In this document: positions 43,940 to 54,948 of the stretch, in pieces | Numbering within the stretch: position 1 is the stretch's first letter | Layout of the letters: every line of letters starts with the position of its first letter | Assembly (NCBI GenBank): GCA_964017185.1 | Contig: OZ024870.1 | Span: 62,040,812 to 62,104,811 of the forward strand | DNA length: 64,000 nucleotides | Direction of reading: 5' to 3' | DNA from: Rugalucina vietnamica | Taxonomy: Eukaryota > Mollusca > Bivalvia > Lucinida > Lucinidae | Made by a program: the position numbers and the translations under genes | Notes under the pieces: generated by a model | Databases searched by the model: none | Seen by the model: the letters and a program-made list of their open reading frames with translations, nothing else | What the model was told of the DNA's origin: nothing

Positions 43940-44345
43940 GCCATTTTGGAATAACAGAGGTAAAGGTGGAGTACTTGCTGTCTCTGTTAGGTTTATTGAA
44001 AATATTCTTAAAGTGATGATGCAATGAATACAGAGAACATACACTCATGCGTAAATTGCACATATTCCAAATTTGAAAGCGTTGATTTCAAATTGTCCAT
44101 TTTGGAATTATAATGGTTAAGGTCGAGTAAATGCATTCTCTGTAAAGAATTTTGAATAAATTCCAAAATGATGATACTATGAACACAGACAGATTACTTT
44201 AATGCGTACTTTGTAAATATTCCATATTGGAAAGCCTATATTCCAAATTGAATCACTGTCCATTTTGGAATAATAGTGTTTAAGATGGAGTACTTGCATT
44301 CACTGTAACAGTTTGATTATAGAATGAAATCGAAAATGATGACAC
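43939..44345 (-). repeat. 160-bp satellite, reverse orientation, left piece
   Basis: CCATTTTGGAATAACAGAGG, GCGTAAATTGCACATATTCC, TTGTCCATTTTGGAATTA: reverse complement of the units in 49190-51300. About 2.5 units. Confidence 0.85.
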
Positions 44346-46397
44346 AATTATCACTCATTCTAAAATAAGCAGCGCACCCCCTGTCTCGGGGTGTTAAATA
44401 AAAATTGGAGTGACATTGTTCAATATATCACCAAGGTTGGCTGTATTTTCAAAATTTGGTACTATCTCCATTTTAATCGAATAAAGTATGATACCCAGTT
44501 ATGTTTTTTAAGATCTCTGGTAGTAGTGAATAATGCATGACCCCACCAAAAACGGCATGTCACAAACTGAAATGCAAAAATTCAAAAGGCGATAGAATGA
44601 ACAAAGTCTATTTTCAAACGAAACAACATCGTTCGATTTACTTAATTTGACATTATCTTTTGATAAAAGAAATGGTTATTTTATATCTTGTAAACAAACA
44701 AAAATATCAAACATCAAAAATCGAAAAAAGCATGTCACAGAGTTTCTGTAATTTACGTGACGCTATAGAAGATTGTCCAAATCTTAATACTGCTTTCTCT
44801 TATTGCAGACCAAACTGTGTCAATTAAATAGTTGAATATGTCCTTTATATGGATAACATATGGATTTTTCATTTTGCTTTACTATTTTGGTCAAATATAT
44901 CTAATCCCCCTGCTTAACCACTGCGTCCCTTTTAAGATGTAATCATACGTGACACCATTTTTCTACAAATCCAACATGGTATTTGAAACAGCGTTATCTG
45001 AATATGAAAGTATGGAGGATGAATACATCTCACAAAAAATAAAGTTAATATCAAACGACCATAAGGTGGTTTTTTCGGATGCTAAAGTTAAAAATGTAAT
45101 AAACGTGACAGTAATTTACGTGACGGTACTTACTTTCAAAATGCCAATATGACGTATTATATAGCTAAGATTGTGCTTTGAATCAGCGTCAATAAATGTT
45201 TTAATGTCCATTATGTATTTTTCAGTAGTTAAGTTTACGGAATATGATGTTTTTTCAAGCAGTGTCACGTAAATTACGCATTTGTCACGTAAAATACAAA
45301 GGTAGTTTAAGTCTATTTATCAGTTATAGTTGAAAACAGTTGAATCTAAAAGGATCACACCTCCTTCAATCAAAGACATAGCAATAATACATTTGTTATT
45401 CGCATTTGTCCATTCCAAAATACTGACCAACAGTAAAATATCCGCCCTGAGATTAATATACATTTTTATCAATATAATACAGTTTTGTTTTACTACATAA
45501 TTACGTGGTTAATTAATCGAAGGATTTACTTCTTGTGCAGACTGGTTCAAATTCCATGCTTCATTTTAAGTTAGCAAAAACTCAAACATATCTATGTTTA
45601 AAAATATTGTAGGTGACTTAAATATTACCGTCACGTAAATTACAGTATTCCGTCACGTATATTACATTTTTATAGAATGTTGTACAAAAAGTAAAACAAT
45701 ATTACAAAATGAAATAGGATCACATACGATTGTCTGTTTGGAGTAAACGTATCCAGATAAAGTCTTTCAGATAATATTTAATTGCATTGTGTATCTGTAT
45801 TGCAAAAATAATTTATGTTGCGGTTTGCAAGTAATTTACGTGACGCTGAATAAAACAAGACCTGCCATATAACAAGATGTATTTAGAAAAGTAATTATAA
45901 GCTCCGCCACTCATGTAGGACAAACGTAATTATCATTACATGTTTTGATATAATTCGGATGTACAGGTCAGATGTTATTATAGTTGCAAGTTAACAACAC
46001 AGAAAATTCTGAATCAAGAAGCCTGCATCCTACACATATTATCTTACATTTTTTGATAGTAGATATGAAAGGACGTTTATTGTTTGATTTAATCTACTTA
46101 ATATTGCTCTTTATTTGAGAAACTGAAGTCTGCTAGTCAGAGATATACGTTGAGTTTGTGTTATGGTTACATTTAGTTCATATGTAGTGCGTCACATTGA
46201 TTACCAAATTGGAATATACCCATCAAGTTTCAAAATGATGTAGAAATTGCAAGAATATCGGGAAGGTGGTGAAATTTTACAGGATGAAGCCTGAATGATG
46301 CACAATAGTGATGGTATGTCGAAAAAGTGTAATTCTAAAAGTTTATTTTTCTTCATTTTTTTCTCCAGGATTTGCACCTTATTTTAGAATGAGTGAA
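44346..46397. mobile_element. 2-kb element inserted in the satellite
   Basis: CACTCATTCTAAAATAAG at the left and its exact reverse complement at 46377-46394 form 18-bp terminal repeats. The satellite reads on across the element (AAAATGATGACACAA ... TGTGTACGAGAGATCAC). The interior has no transposase; it contains eight copies of a 15-bp motif near GTAATTTACGTGACG. Confidence 0.78.
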
Positions 46398-46480
46398 TGT
46401 GTACGAGAGATCACACAAATGTGTACTATGTCAATATTCTTTATTGCAAAGCCTACATTCCAAATAGTGGATTCCCGAAA
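46397..46480 (-). repeat. 160-bp satellite, reverse orientation, right piece
   Basis: GAGAGATCACACAAATGTGT, ACTATGTCAATATTC and GCCTACATTCCAAAT match the reverse complement of 49890-49970. Confidence 0.8.
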
Positions 46481-47313
46481 ATAATATTTCCATAGCAACA
46501 GCTGATAAACATTACCTGTGGATGTAAACACTAACAGCTGGTTGGTACACACAGCTCAGTGTGAGAAATGGATTTCTGTAGGAAATAATCACATTTATTA
46601 AATATGTGTTTGTAAAAAATACATAGGTACATAATTTTCAATCAACTCCGGTGGAGGAATTTCATATCTTTTTGAAGGACAAATGAATTATATTTTTCCA
46701 ATCATAAAAATGAATAAAGCAGCAGGCGAATTAGGCTTGGCCATTGAACCTGATGGCCTTAATGAAGAGAAAGGGATAAATTATTTAATTCTAGCAATAT
46801 GATTTAAAGAAACCAGTGGTTCTAACCACTTAAAGAAACAAAAATATTTCCCTACTTCCTCAGATTTTTGTTACATAGACATTTTCATTACTCAATTCAG
46901 TTCGCAGAGACCAACATTTACCCTACATTAAGAGACGCTAATAAAGGTCACTTTTTACCACTCTTAATATTGTTTGATGGCACAATTGAAAATGTACGGC
47001 CCCAAACACTATGTTTGCGCACAAACAGGTTATTAACCAACTCATAACACCGCTGGGTCCAGTGGGGGAGGGGGGGGGATGTGCTAGGTGATTTCAAAGG
47101 GTACTCTAGTTTTTGCCCATCTACTGATTGGCCCATCTCACATGGGCTGGAATAATTTTGAAAGGGACACAAAGCTGACTCAAATATTAAAAGAGAATAC
47201 ATGTACATGAAAATGAGAAAACACCGCCTGGGGACTTTCCATTGCTAAAAGTTTAGAAGAAAACAGAGAGCTATTCATTGCTAATAATAAGCATGGATCC
47301 AGGTTAGAATATG
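46481..47313. other. No gene seen
   Basis: A/T rich; no supported ORF or shared repeat. Confidence 0.45.
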
Positions 47314-47837
47314 CAGGCTGCCCAGTGCTCCTATTTTTCCTATTTTTTCCTATATTTTCAGGGCTTCCTATTTTTTCCTATATTTTGATCCCAAATCCTA
47401 TATTTTTCCATGAAATTCCTATATTTTTCAAAATGCTGCAGATAATAATGAAATATCAAGGAAAAATCATGGAATTTTGGTTTGAAATGCCAGTTTTGAT
47501 GTCTTTGGCATTCATTTTTTTCCTCGCTCGCTTCGCTCGCTCGTAACTTGATAAATAAAGTATTTTTTCTTCATCAGAAAACAAGATAATCCCGTGAAGT
47601 AAGTTACTTCTACAACTTGAGTAGGTTTTAAAATAATGGATCACACACCTATACCAAAATTACACCAGTAAGATTTGCCTTCTTGCTGCTATATGTTAAT
47701 ATTTATGGTTTTCAATGCTATAAAAAAGCCATTTTAGGCCGATAATTTCCTATTTTTCTCCTATTTTTTGGACATAAATTTCCTATTTTTTGAAGCCCAA
47801 AATATATATTTTGTACCAAACTGCACTGGGCAGCCTG
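47314..47837. mobile_element. 524-bp MITE with 15-bp terminal repeats and AATATG target duplication
   Basis: CAGGCTGCCCAGTGC (47314-47328) and its exact reverse complement (47823-47837), flanked by AATATG at 47308-47313 and 47838-47843. Sub-terminal CCTATTTTTTCCTATATTTT runs occur on both sides. The CAGG start is hAT-like. Confidence 0.88.
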
Positions 47838-48182
47838 AATATGTACGTGAGCAGTCACACATATCATCATACATTATAGAAAAAAAACATCTGTCTTGTT
47901 TCTTATTTTGTCAAATGGTAATCTAATCCGTGGTGCCTGTCCGTGTCCTGTGTGGAGTATTTTTTATTGAAATTTATGTTTGTATTCGTCTGAAATTCCT
48001 TTACCAAAAATGCCTTTCTTTTGTACATATATTTATGAGAAATGAATGACAGCCGTGAAATAACTATTTCAATGATGCATATTTACATTTAGATATGTAC
48101 TTATTTACATGTTGGTACCTATGTATTATATTTTCTAAACATGATATTCCTTATTTCTTGTTTATTTGTGTATAATAGAACC
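47838..48182. other. No gene seen
   Basis: A/T rich; nothing recognisable. Confidence 0.4.
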
Positions 48183-48540
48183 ACTGCAGAAGCTGAGGGC
48201 GAGGTTATGGCCATGTAAAACTAGTTTAAGCCCTCCATTAATTTTATATTACTGATCGTTCCAAGGTTGTGGTTCTTATTGTTTTTCTTCTTATGTCTTG
48301 GTGTTGAATTTCTGTGCTGTTTGCACCTTATGTGCGTTTTCATATTTTTAGTTAGGTTTAGGTAACTAAGTGGCCTAGTTAGGTTTAGGTAACTAAGTGG
48401 CCGCCTATTGCTAAATAGCTGCTCAATCGGCTTACAATATGTTTTCTTAGTACAATTATCTTATTGTCAACTTCGGTTTTTGGAGTGGGACTTTCTTTCT
48501 AATTGCGCCTTTCCTGATGATTGCCTACATGTACCTTAAT
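48183..48540 (+). repeat. Retroelement 3' tail fragment (family R3)
   Basis: CCACTGCAGAAGCTGAGGGC, TATTACTGATCGTTCCAAGG, GGCTTACAATATGTTTTC, TTTGGAGTGGGACTTTCTTT. It includes a local 26-bp tandem duplication (GTTAGGTTTAGGTAACTAAG) near 48350-48400. Confidence 0.75.
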
Positions 48541-49189
48541 TACTATCAAAGTCAGGGACATCTAATGGTGCTTTTAGTGTACACACGAAAACGAAATTCA
48601 TTCCTTACACATTTCCATAAGACTGCGATATCTCTTAATGGTTTAAAAACACAATTTCAAATGGATATGAATTGAGGTAGCGCTCTAAGTTTTGCATATA
48701 TGATGTGTTCTTCAAAATGAATACTGTGCATGTCTCGCATTTTCACCTTATTTCTGCATTTAAGGTTGGAAAGAACTGTAACAATGGTCATTATCAGGAA
48801 CATTTTATGTCTACATTCCAAAACTTTTAAATGAAATAGATAAGTGGTTATTATGTTACTCTAAAGATTTGTATCTGACAGGAACATATTGATACAATAA
48901 ACAAAACTTTATGTTTATACAATTTTCCTGGGATTCTGAGCAGAGATAGAAATATGATCTTTACGCAGATAAAACTGTTAACATATATCTGCATAAACAT
49001 GCAGACGATAATTAATATAGGTATGTAATTACCAATTAATTGACCGATTTATTAGTCTGGGGTAATGATTTCCCATAGACATCAATGTTAAACTGTAAAG
49101 TTGATGTACCAACCGCTCAAGCTAGAAACCAGTAAAAACCAATACTGAGTACCAGCTAGCTGAATTTTGGAAGTAATCTATTGGAACGT
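48541..49189. other. No gene seen
   Basis: A/T rich; no supported ORF or repeat. Confidence 0.4.
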
Positions 49190-51305
49190 CTGTCCAATTT
49201 GAAATCATAGTGCTTAAGGTGGAGAACCTGCATTCTCTTAAAGGATTTAAGACTTATTTCCAAAAATTATGATACAATGTATTCCAATATGAAATATTTA
49301 CAAAGTACGCATTAAAGTAATCTGTTCATAGTGTCATCATTTTGGAATTAATTTTAAATTATTTACAGAGAATGCATTTACTCGACCTTAACCACTATCT
49401 TCCAAAATGGACAATTTGGAACAAACGCTTTCAAATTTGGAATATGTGCAATTTACGCATTCGCATTAGTGTATGTTATGCATTGCATTTAAACTTTTGG
49501 AATATTTTCCATAATCCTAACAGAGACCGCAAATACTCCACCTTTACCTCTGTTATTCCAAAATGGACAGACTCTCCAATTTGGAATTTACACTTTCCAA
49601 TACGAAATATTTACAAAATACGCATTAATAAAATCTCTCTGTATATATTGTGTCATCATTGTTGGTATTATTCTCAAATTCTTACAGAGAATATAGGTCC
49701 GTTACATTTCACACTTTCATTCCAAAATGGACAAACTATCCAATTCGGAATTATATTGACAAAGTACGCATTATTGCAATCTCTCTGTATACATTGTATC
49801 ATAATTTTTGGAAACAAGTCTTAAATCCTTTAAGGGAATGCAGGTTCTCCACCTTAAGCACTATTATTCCAAATTGGACAGACATTCCAATTTGGAATGT
49901 AGGCTTTCCATTGAAGAATATTGACATAGTACGCATTTGTGTGATCTCTCTGTACACATTGTGTCATCATTTTAGATTTCATTCTATAATCAGAACAGTG
50001 AATGCAAGTACTCCATCTTAAACACTATTATTCCAAAATGGACATACATTCAATTTGGAATATAGGCTTTCCAATATGGAATATTTACAAAGTATGCATT
50101 AAAGATCATTAAAGTAATCTGTCTGTGTTCATAGTGTCACCATTTAGGAATTTATTCTAAATTCTTTACAGAGAATGCATTTACTCGAACTCAAACACTA
50201 TCATTCCAAAATGGACAATTTGGAATAAACGCTTTCAAATTTGGAATATGTGCAATTTACGCATTAGTGTATGTTCTCTGTATGCATTGCATCCTCAATT
50301 TTGGAATATTTTCCATAAACCTAACAGAGACAGCAAGTACTCCACCTTTACCTCTGTTATTCCAAATTGGACAGACTCTCCAATTTGGAATTTACACTTT
50401 CCAATACGAAATATTTACAAAATACGCATTAATAAAATCTCTCTGTATATATTGTGTCATCATTGTTGGTATTATTCTCAAATTCTTACAGAGAATATAG
50501 GTCCGTTACATTTCACACTTTCATTCCAAAATGGACAAACTATCCAATTCGGAATATTGACAAAGTACGCATTATTGCAATCTCTCTGTATACATTGTAT
50601 CATAATTTTTGGAAATAAGTCTTAAATCCTTTAAGAGAATGCAGGTTCTCCACCTTAAGCACTATTATTCCGAAATGGACAGATGTTCCAATTTGGAATG
50701 TAGGCTTTCCAATGAAGAATATTGACATAGTACGCATTTGTGTGATCTCTCTGTACATTGTGTCATCATTTTAGATTTAATCTATAATCAGAACAGTGAA
50801 CGCAAGTACTCAATCTTAAACACTATTATTCCAAAATGGACAGACACTCAGTTTGGAATATAGGCTGTCCAATACAGAATATTTACAAAGTACGCATTAA
50901 AGTAATCTGTCTTTGTCCATAGTGTCATCATTTTGGAATTTATTCTAAATTCTTTACAGAGAATGCCTTTATATCCATTATCATTCCAAAATGGACAATT
51001 TGGGAAAAAAACGCTTTCAAATTTGGAATATGTGCAATTTACGCATTAGTGCATGTTCTCTGTATGCATTGCATCATCACTTAATTTGGAATAATTTCAA
51101 TAATCCTAACAGAGACCGCAAGTAATCCACCTTTACCTCTGTTATTCCAAAATGGATATACTCTGCAATTTGGAATATACGCTTTCCAATTCGAAATATT
51201 TACAAAATACGCATTAGTTAAATTTCTCTGTATATATTGTATCATCATTTTTGGAATATTCTTAAATCCTTAAAGAGAATACAGGTACTCGACCTGTAGC
51301 AATGT
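49190..51305 (+). repeat. 160-bp satellite in a five-unit higher-order array
   Basis: TTCCAAA[AT]TGGACA recurs at about 160-base steps (49395, 49555, 49720, 49868, 50029, 50201, 50360, 50523, 50827, 50983, 51146, with a variant at 50668). Whole blocks repeat at about 800 bases: 49395-49900 is nearly identical to 50201-50710, and the next block starts at 50983. Open frames of 120-160 codons here are a consequence of the repeat, not genes. Confidence 0.9.
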
Positions 51306-51314
51306 TGAATATTG

Positions 51315-51570
51315 ACAAAAGGTACAAGTAGGCAAAGATCAGGAAAAGGCGCAATCAGAAAAAGACCCCCACTCCAAAAACCGAGGTGGGAAAAAAACCA
51401 ACAACCTGGCACCTATAACATGTAACATATCGTAAGCCGAATGAGCAGCTATTTTCCCAATAGGTGGCCACTCAGTTACCTTAACTTAACTAAAACTATG
51501 AAAACACATATAAGGCGCCAACAGCACAAAAAATTTTAAACACCAAGACATAAAACAAAAAGAACCACCA
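51315..51570 (-). repeat. Retroelement 3' tail fragment (family R3)
   Basis: CCCCCACTCCAAAAACCGAG, CCCAATAGGTGGCCACTCAG, CGCCAACAGCACAAAAAA: reverse copy of the tail. Confidence 0.72.
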
Positions 51571-52484
51571 CAAAGTACGCATTTGTGTAATCTGTCTGTA
51601 TACATTGCATCTTCGTAAATGATCTCTGAATAATTACTTAATAATAGATATAGTGCCGTAATAAAAATGCGGCCAAGCATCCAGAGAGAGGAACCTCATG
51701 TGAACAGAATCAACAAAGTAAATTCTCATGCGTAAAATTCGACAGTAGAGACACAGAATATAAGTAATGTTCTTTCTTTATGAATTCGAGAACGTCCCCA
51801 GGAGAAGTGGGTTTCGGCGTTGTGCCCGGTAAAAACGTAAAGTTGTGTCCCAGATAGAGTGGTTTGTCTTCATCATGCTTGTGCCCAGTTAAAACGATAA
51901 TTGGTGTCCCAGGAAAAGTGGTTTATCTTCATTATACTTCTGTTTATTGTGCCTACTTCTCTGTTGTACTCGTTCCCTTTCGTTCGTGTTGAAGCTACCT
52001 TGTTGGGAAAGAGCTAGTAATTCTGTTCTTCGAGTGTTTTGTCGGCAAACGTTCTTTTTTTTTTTTTTTTTTTTTGGTGTGTGTTTATGTATTTTTCTTT
52101 CCCACCCACTGTCTATGTTGGGACTTGAAATTTAATTGCATTCGTTCTTGTTCCCTCTATTCTTACATTCCAAGTTGGATAGACTGTCCATTTTAGAATA
52201 ATAAAGCAAAAAGCAGCTAAACTGGTGTAGAGTGTCAGTATACTTTTTCACTGGTATGCACTGCAAATGAAATGCATAAGATGTACCCAAAGCTGTGAAA
52301 TAAAGTACGTCTTATCACTATTAAAGTATTAATTCTCGTAATCTATTCCGGTAATTTGGTCCAATTTGCTAAAAGAAATTGCCAACTTAAAATATATAAT
52401 AAAAGGGTAATACAAAGAAATAAAGCTAACTGCGTGTTTCAAAACATTTAAATTACAAATAGTCACCATTAAAATGGATTGAAA
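51571..52484. other. No gene seen; satellite remnants and poly-T
   Basis: 51572-51605 and 52170-52200 are remnants of the 160-bp satellite (AAAGTACGCATTTGTGTAAT; CATTCCAAGTTGGATAGACT). T21 at 52055-52075. No supported ORF. Confidence 0.5.
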
Positions 52485-53100
52485 TAAGCGCGATGACTTT
52501 GATTTTGATATAGTAAATTTTCCGTTTTTGGATGGTGACGTTCCTCGTCGTGCTTCTTATGGTGTATACTTCTAAAATTTATGATAAGCGCGATGACTTT
52601 GATTTTGATATAGTAAATTGGTGACGTTCCTCGTCGTGCTTCTTATGGTGTATACATTTCGCAACTTATTAGGTTTGCTAGAGTCTGCAATCATGTTACA
52701 GACTTCAACGCTCGAAATAAATCTTTAACGGCCAAACTTCTCCAACAGGGCTATCGGTATCATAAACTTCGAAAAACCTTTTCTAAATTTTATCGTAGAC
52801 ACTATGAATTGATTTCCAAATATAATGTTGGGTTAAAGACGCTTTTAAATGAGGGTCTTTCGGAACCAGAATTTTATGGTGACTTGGTTTACAAATTTAA
52901 GAAACTTATAGGAAGTAATGATTTTTCTTTTCAGTTTAGAAAAATCATAACACGTTACAGACATATAGGTTATAACTTGAATGTTATGCGACAGTCTGCA
53001 TGCTTAGTTTTTAACCCAATCACGGTTGATAACTATGCTGCCTTCTTTAATTGCACGCCGGTGGGTCGGGCGTTAGACTCTATGATGGCCCCGACTTAAA
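52485..53100 (+). pseudogene. C-terminal end of a retroelement reverse-transcriptase ORF, with internal duplication
   Basis: 52486-52568 reads KRDDFDFDIVNFPFLDGDVP, then RRASYGVY, a motif typical of the C-terminal side of an invertebrate retroelement RT protein. The stretch 52582-52657 repeats it with a 16-base deletion. The frame then runs FARVCNHVTDFNARNKSLTA, GYRYHKLRKTFSKFYRRHYE, GLSEPEFYGDLVYKFKKLIG, MRQSACLVFNPITVDN to the stop at 53097 (CTPVGRALDSMMAPT). The upstream RT core is missing. The clade cannot be fixed without the palm motifs. Confidence 0.75.
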
Positions 53101-53359
53101 GCTATTCATTTTAGTTGGTTTGGGCTTGAGCTTCTTGTCTGTTGCTTGGCCCACCGGGGTCCAACTGATGTTTTTCTTTAGCTCCGGAGTTAGTAAGTTA
53201 TTTGGCGCCCAGGGATCTCCATCGTCGGGCAGCTTACTGAATCTGTGAGTCCTGGTTTTTGATTCATCAGGATGTTTATCATGATTTATTTGTTTGTTCT
53301 TGATGATTCATTTACTAGTTAGAGATTCACCACGAGGACCGAAGAACTAACTAAATGTT

Positions 53360-53622
53360 ATGAACCACTGCAGAAGCTGAGGGTGAGGTTACGGCCGTGT
53401 AAAATCGATTTAAACCCGCCAGTAACTTTGTGTTACTGATCGTTCCAAGTCGATACTTCTGTGGTGGTTCTTTTTGTTTTATGTCTTGGTGTTTAAAATA
53501 TTTTTGTGCTGTTGGTGCCTTATGTATGTTTGCATATTTTTAGTTAAGTTAAGGTAACTGAGTGGCCACCTATTGGGAAAATAGCTGCTCATTCGGCTTA
53601 CGAAATGTTTTCATGGTATAAG
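53360..53622 (+). repeat. Retroelement 3' tail (family R3), cut by the LTR element
   Basis: CCACTGCAGAAGCTGAGGGT to TCGGCTTACGAAATGTTTTC, contiguous with the RT fossil 260 bases upstream. It ends where the 5' LTR begins; in other copies the tail continues with GGAGTGGGA. Confidence 0.75.
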
Positions 53623-54852
53623 TGTAGTGACAAGAATTTGGGGTTTAGAGTCTTTCATTAATGGCTTGTTTTGTCCAAGTGGGGGGTTATGATATGCATA
53701 GTTTTCTTTAAAAATGTTAAATTAATATTGTTAATCTTTAAATGTTCCATGGTAACATACTGAAGATTTTATTTGTCTTGGTATTGTACTGTTTTTGACG
53801 AAAGCATCTAAATTTATTAATCTTTTGCAAACTTTATGCCTGTCAAACATCATATTTAAAATTGTTAATTGATAAGTAATTGATTATTGATCTTTGATTT
53901 CTAGGAATTTTCTAAATATAGTTTTCCAATAATTGTGATTTGTACTTTAAAGGTTAAAGTCATCTTCAGGCGCCATATTTGAAAACTTTATAAAATTCAA
54001 CTGTCAACAGATTTTGATCATCTATATCTTTAAAGTAAAGTATTTCCAAATTATCCTGTTTAGTCCATATTGTTCAGAATTTCATCGAGAATTTATTTCT
54101 GTAAATGTTTTATTGCAAATAAGTGAATTTAGTTACATATTTTAAAGTAAAAGGTCGTTGTTTACATTTTTTCCCACGAAATTTTGTGTTGGAAACTCTT
54201 GTGGGATGATGTTGGATGGTTCCGTGGGTGCTTTCTTGTGGGAATTTTGGGACAATTGGGGTGCGGGCATTTGTGGGATATAAAAGGCTGCCGACTGAGT
54301 GTTGCTGGGGGCTTCTTTTCAGAACATTGTAGGGTACAGACGTGTTTTTGGTTAGCTCTTTGAAACTTTGTTTCTTTTCTAAAATCAGCATTATTTTTCT
54401 AAATTTGGATCTAAAAAGTAATTATTAGTAAATTTTGGCATAATTTAAGGAATTTTATCCAGTAAAATATATTTTGTCTTTGATCAATTTTAAATTTTAA
54501 GAGATTCATAATTCAGATAAATTCTTTCATCTATAGAATCATTCCAACATCATCCATATTGATGTAAAAATATTTGTTAATATCATAGTCACTGACACCC
54601 AGATCATTAATTTTGAAATCATATTTATTTTGCCATTATCAAAATAATTAAAAACCATGGAATTTCCATTTTTCTCATCATTTCACAGCCTTATTTAAAT
54701 CTTAAGTTTGAAGCCCCAAATACCCAGCCTTGTCAAAGGTAAACCATAGTATCCTTGTGTCTGGCGTCCGTCGTCCGTCATGCTACCACATATGCATTAG
54801 GCAAACCAAAACAAGGTAGCCTCTGGTACCCCTAACCACCTACCCCGTGACA
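53623..54852 (+). repeat. 5' LTR
   Basis: Begins TGTAGTGACAAG exactly where the older R3 tail is interrupted and ends CCCCGTGACA three bases before the primer site, so it has the TGT...ACA form. It contains a TATA box at 54279. Length about 1230. Its 3' partner is not in the window, so the 5' edge rests on the interrupted repeat. Confidence 0.72.
54279..54286 (+). promoter_or_regulatory. TATA box of the LTR promoter
   Basis: TATAAAAG in the context GGGATATAAAAGGCTGCCGA. Transcription would start about 25-30 bases downstream, near 54310, within the LTR as expected. Confidence 0.65.
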
Positions 54853-54855
54853 ATT

Positions 54856-54869
54856 TGGTGGCAGCGGTG
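54856..54869 (+). promoter_or_regulatory. Primer-binding site, tRNA-Leu type
   Basis: TGGTGGCAGCGGTG is complementary to the 3' end (CACCGCTGCCA plus CCA) of animal tRNA-Leu, and starts three bases after the LTR end. First-strand synthesis is primed here in this class. Confidence 0.78.
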
Positions 54870-54948
54870 AAGATTTTTGTTTTGCCTATTTTTTTGTGTA
54901 TGTGCATTGGCATACACAGAAGTCATTCAGTTGAAGCGTTAACAAATT

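Noticed and set aside
43738..44063. Poly-lysine ORFs
   Set aside because: Translation of a 55-base poly-T tract on the minus strand.
49342..50625. ORFs of 120-160 codons repeated along the + strand
   Set aside because: Low-complexity translations of the 160-bp satellite; no conserved start or domain, and they change frame between units.
54110..54391. Minus-strand 93-aa ORF in the LTR
   Set aside because: Antisense to the LTR promoter region; no domain and no supporting context.
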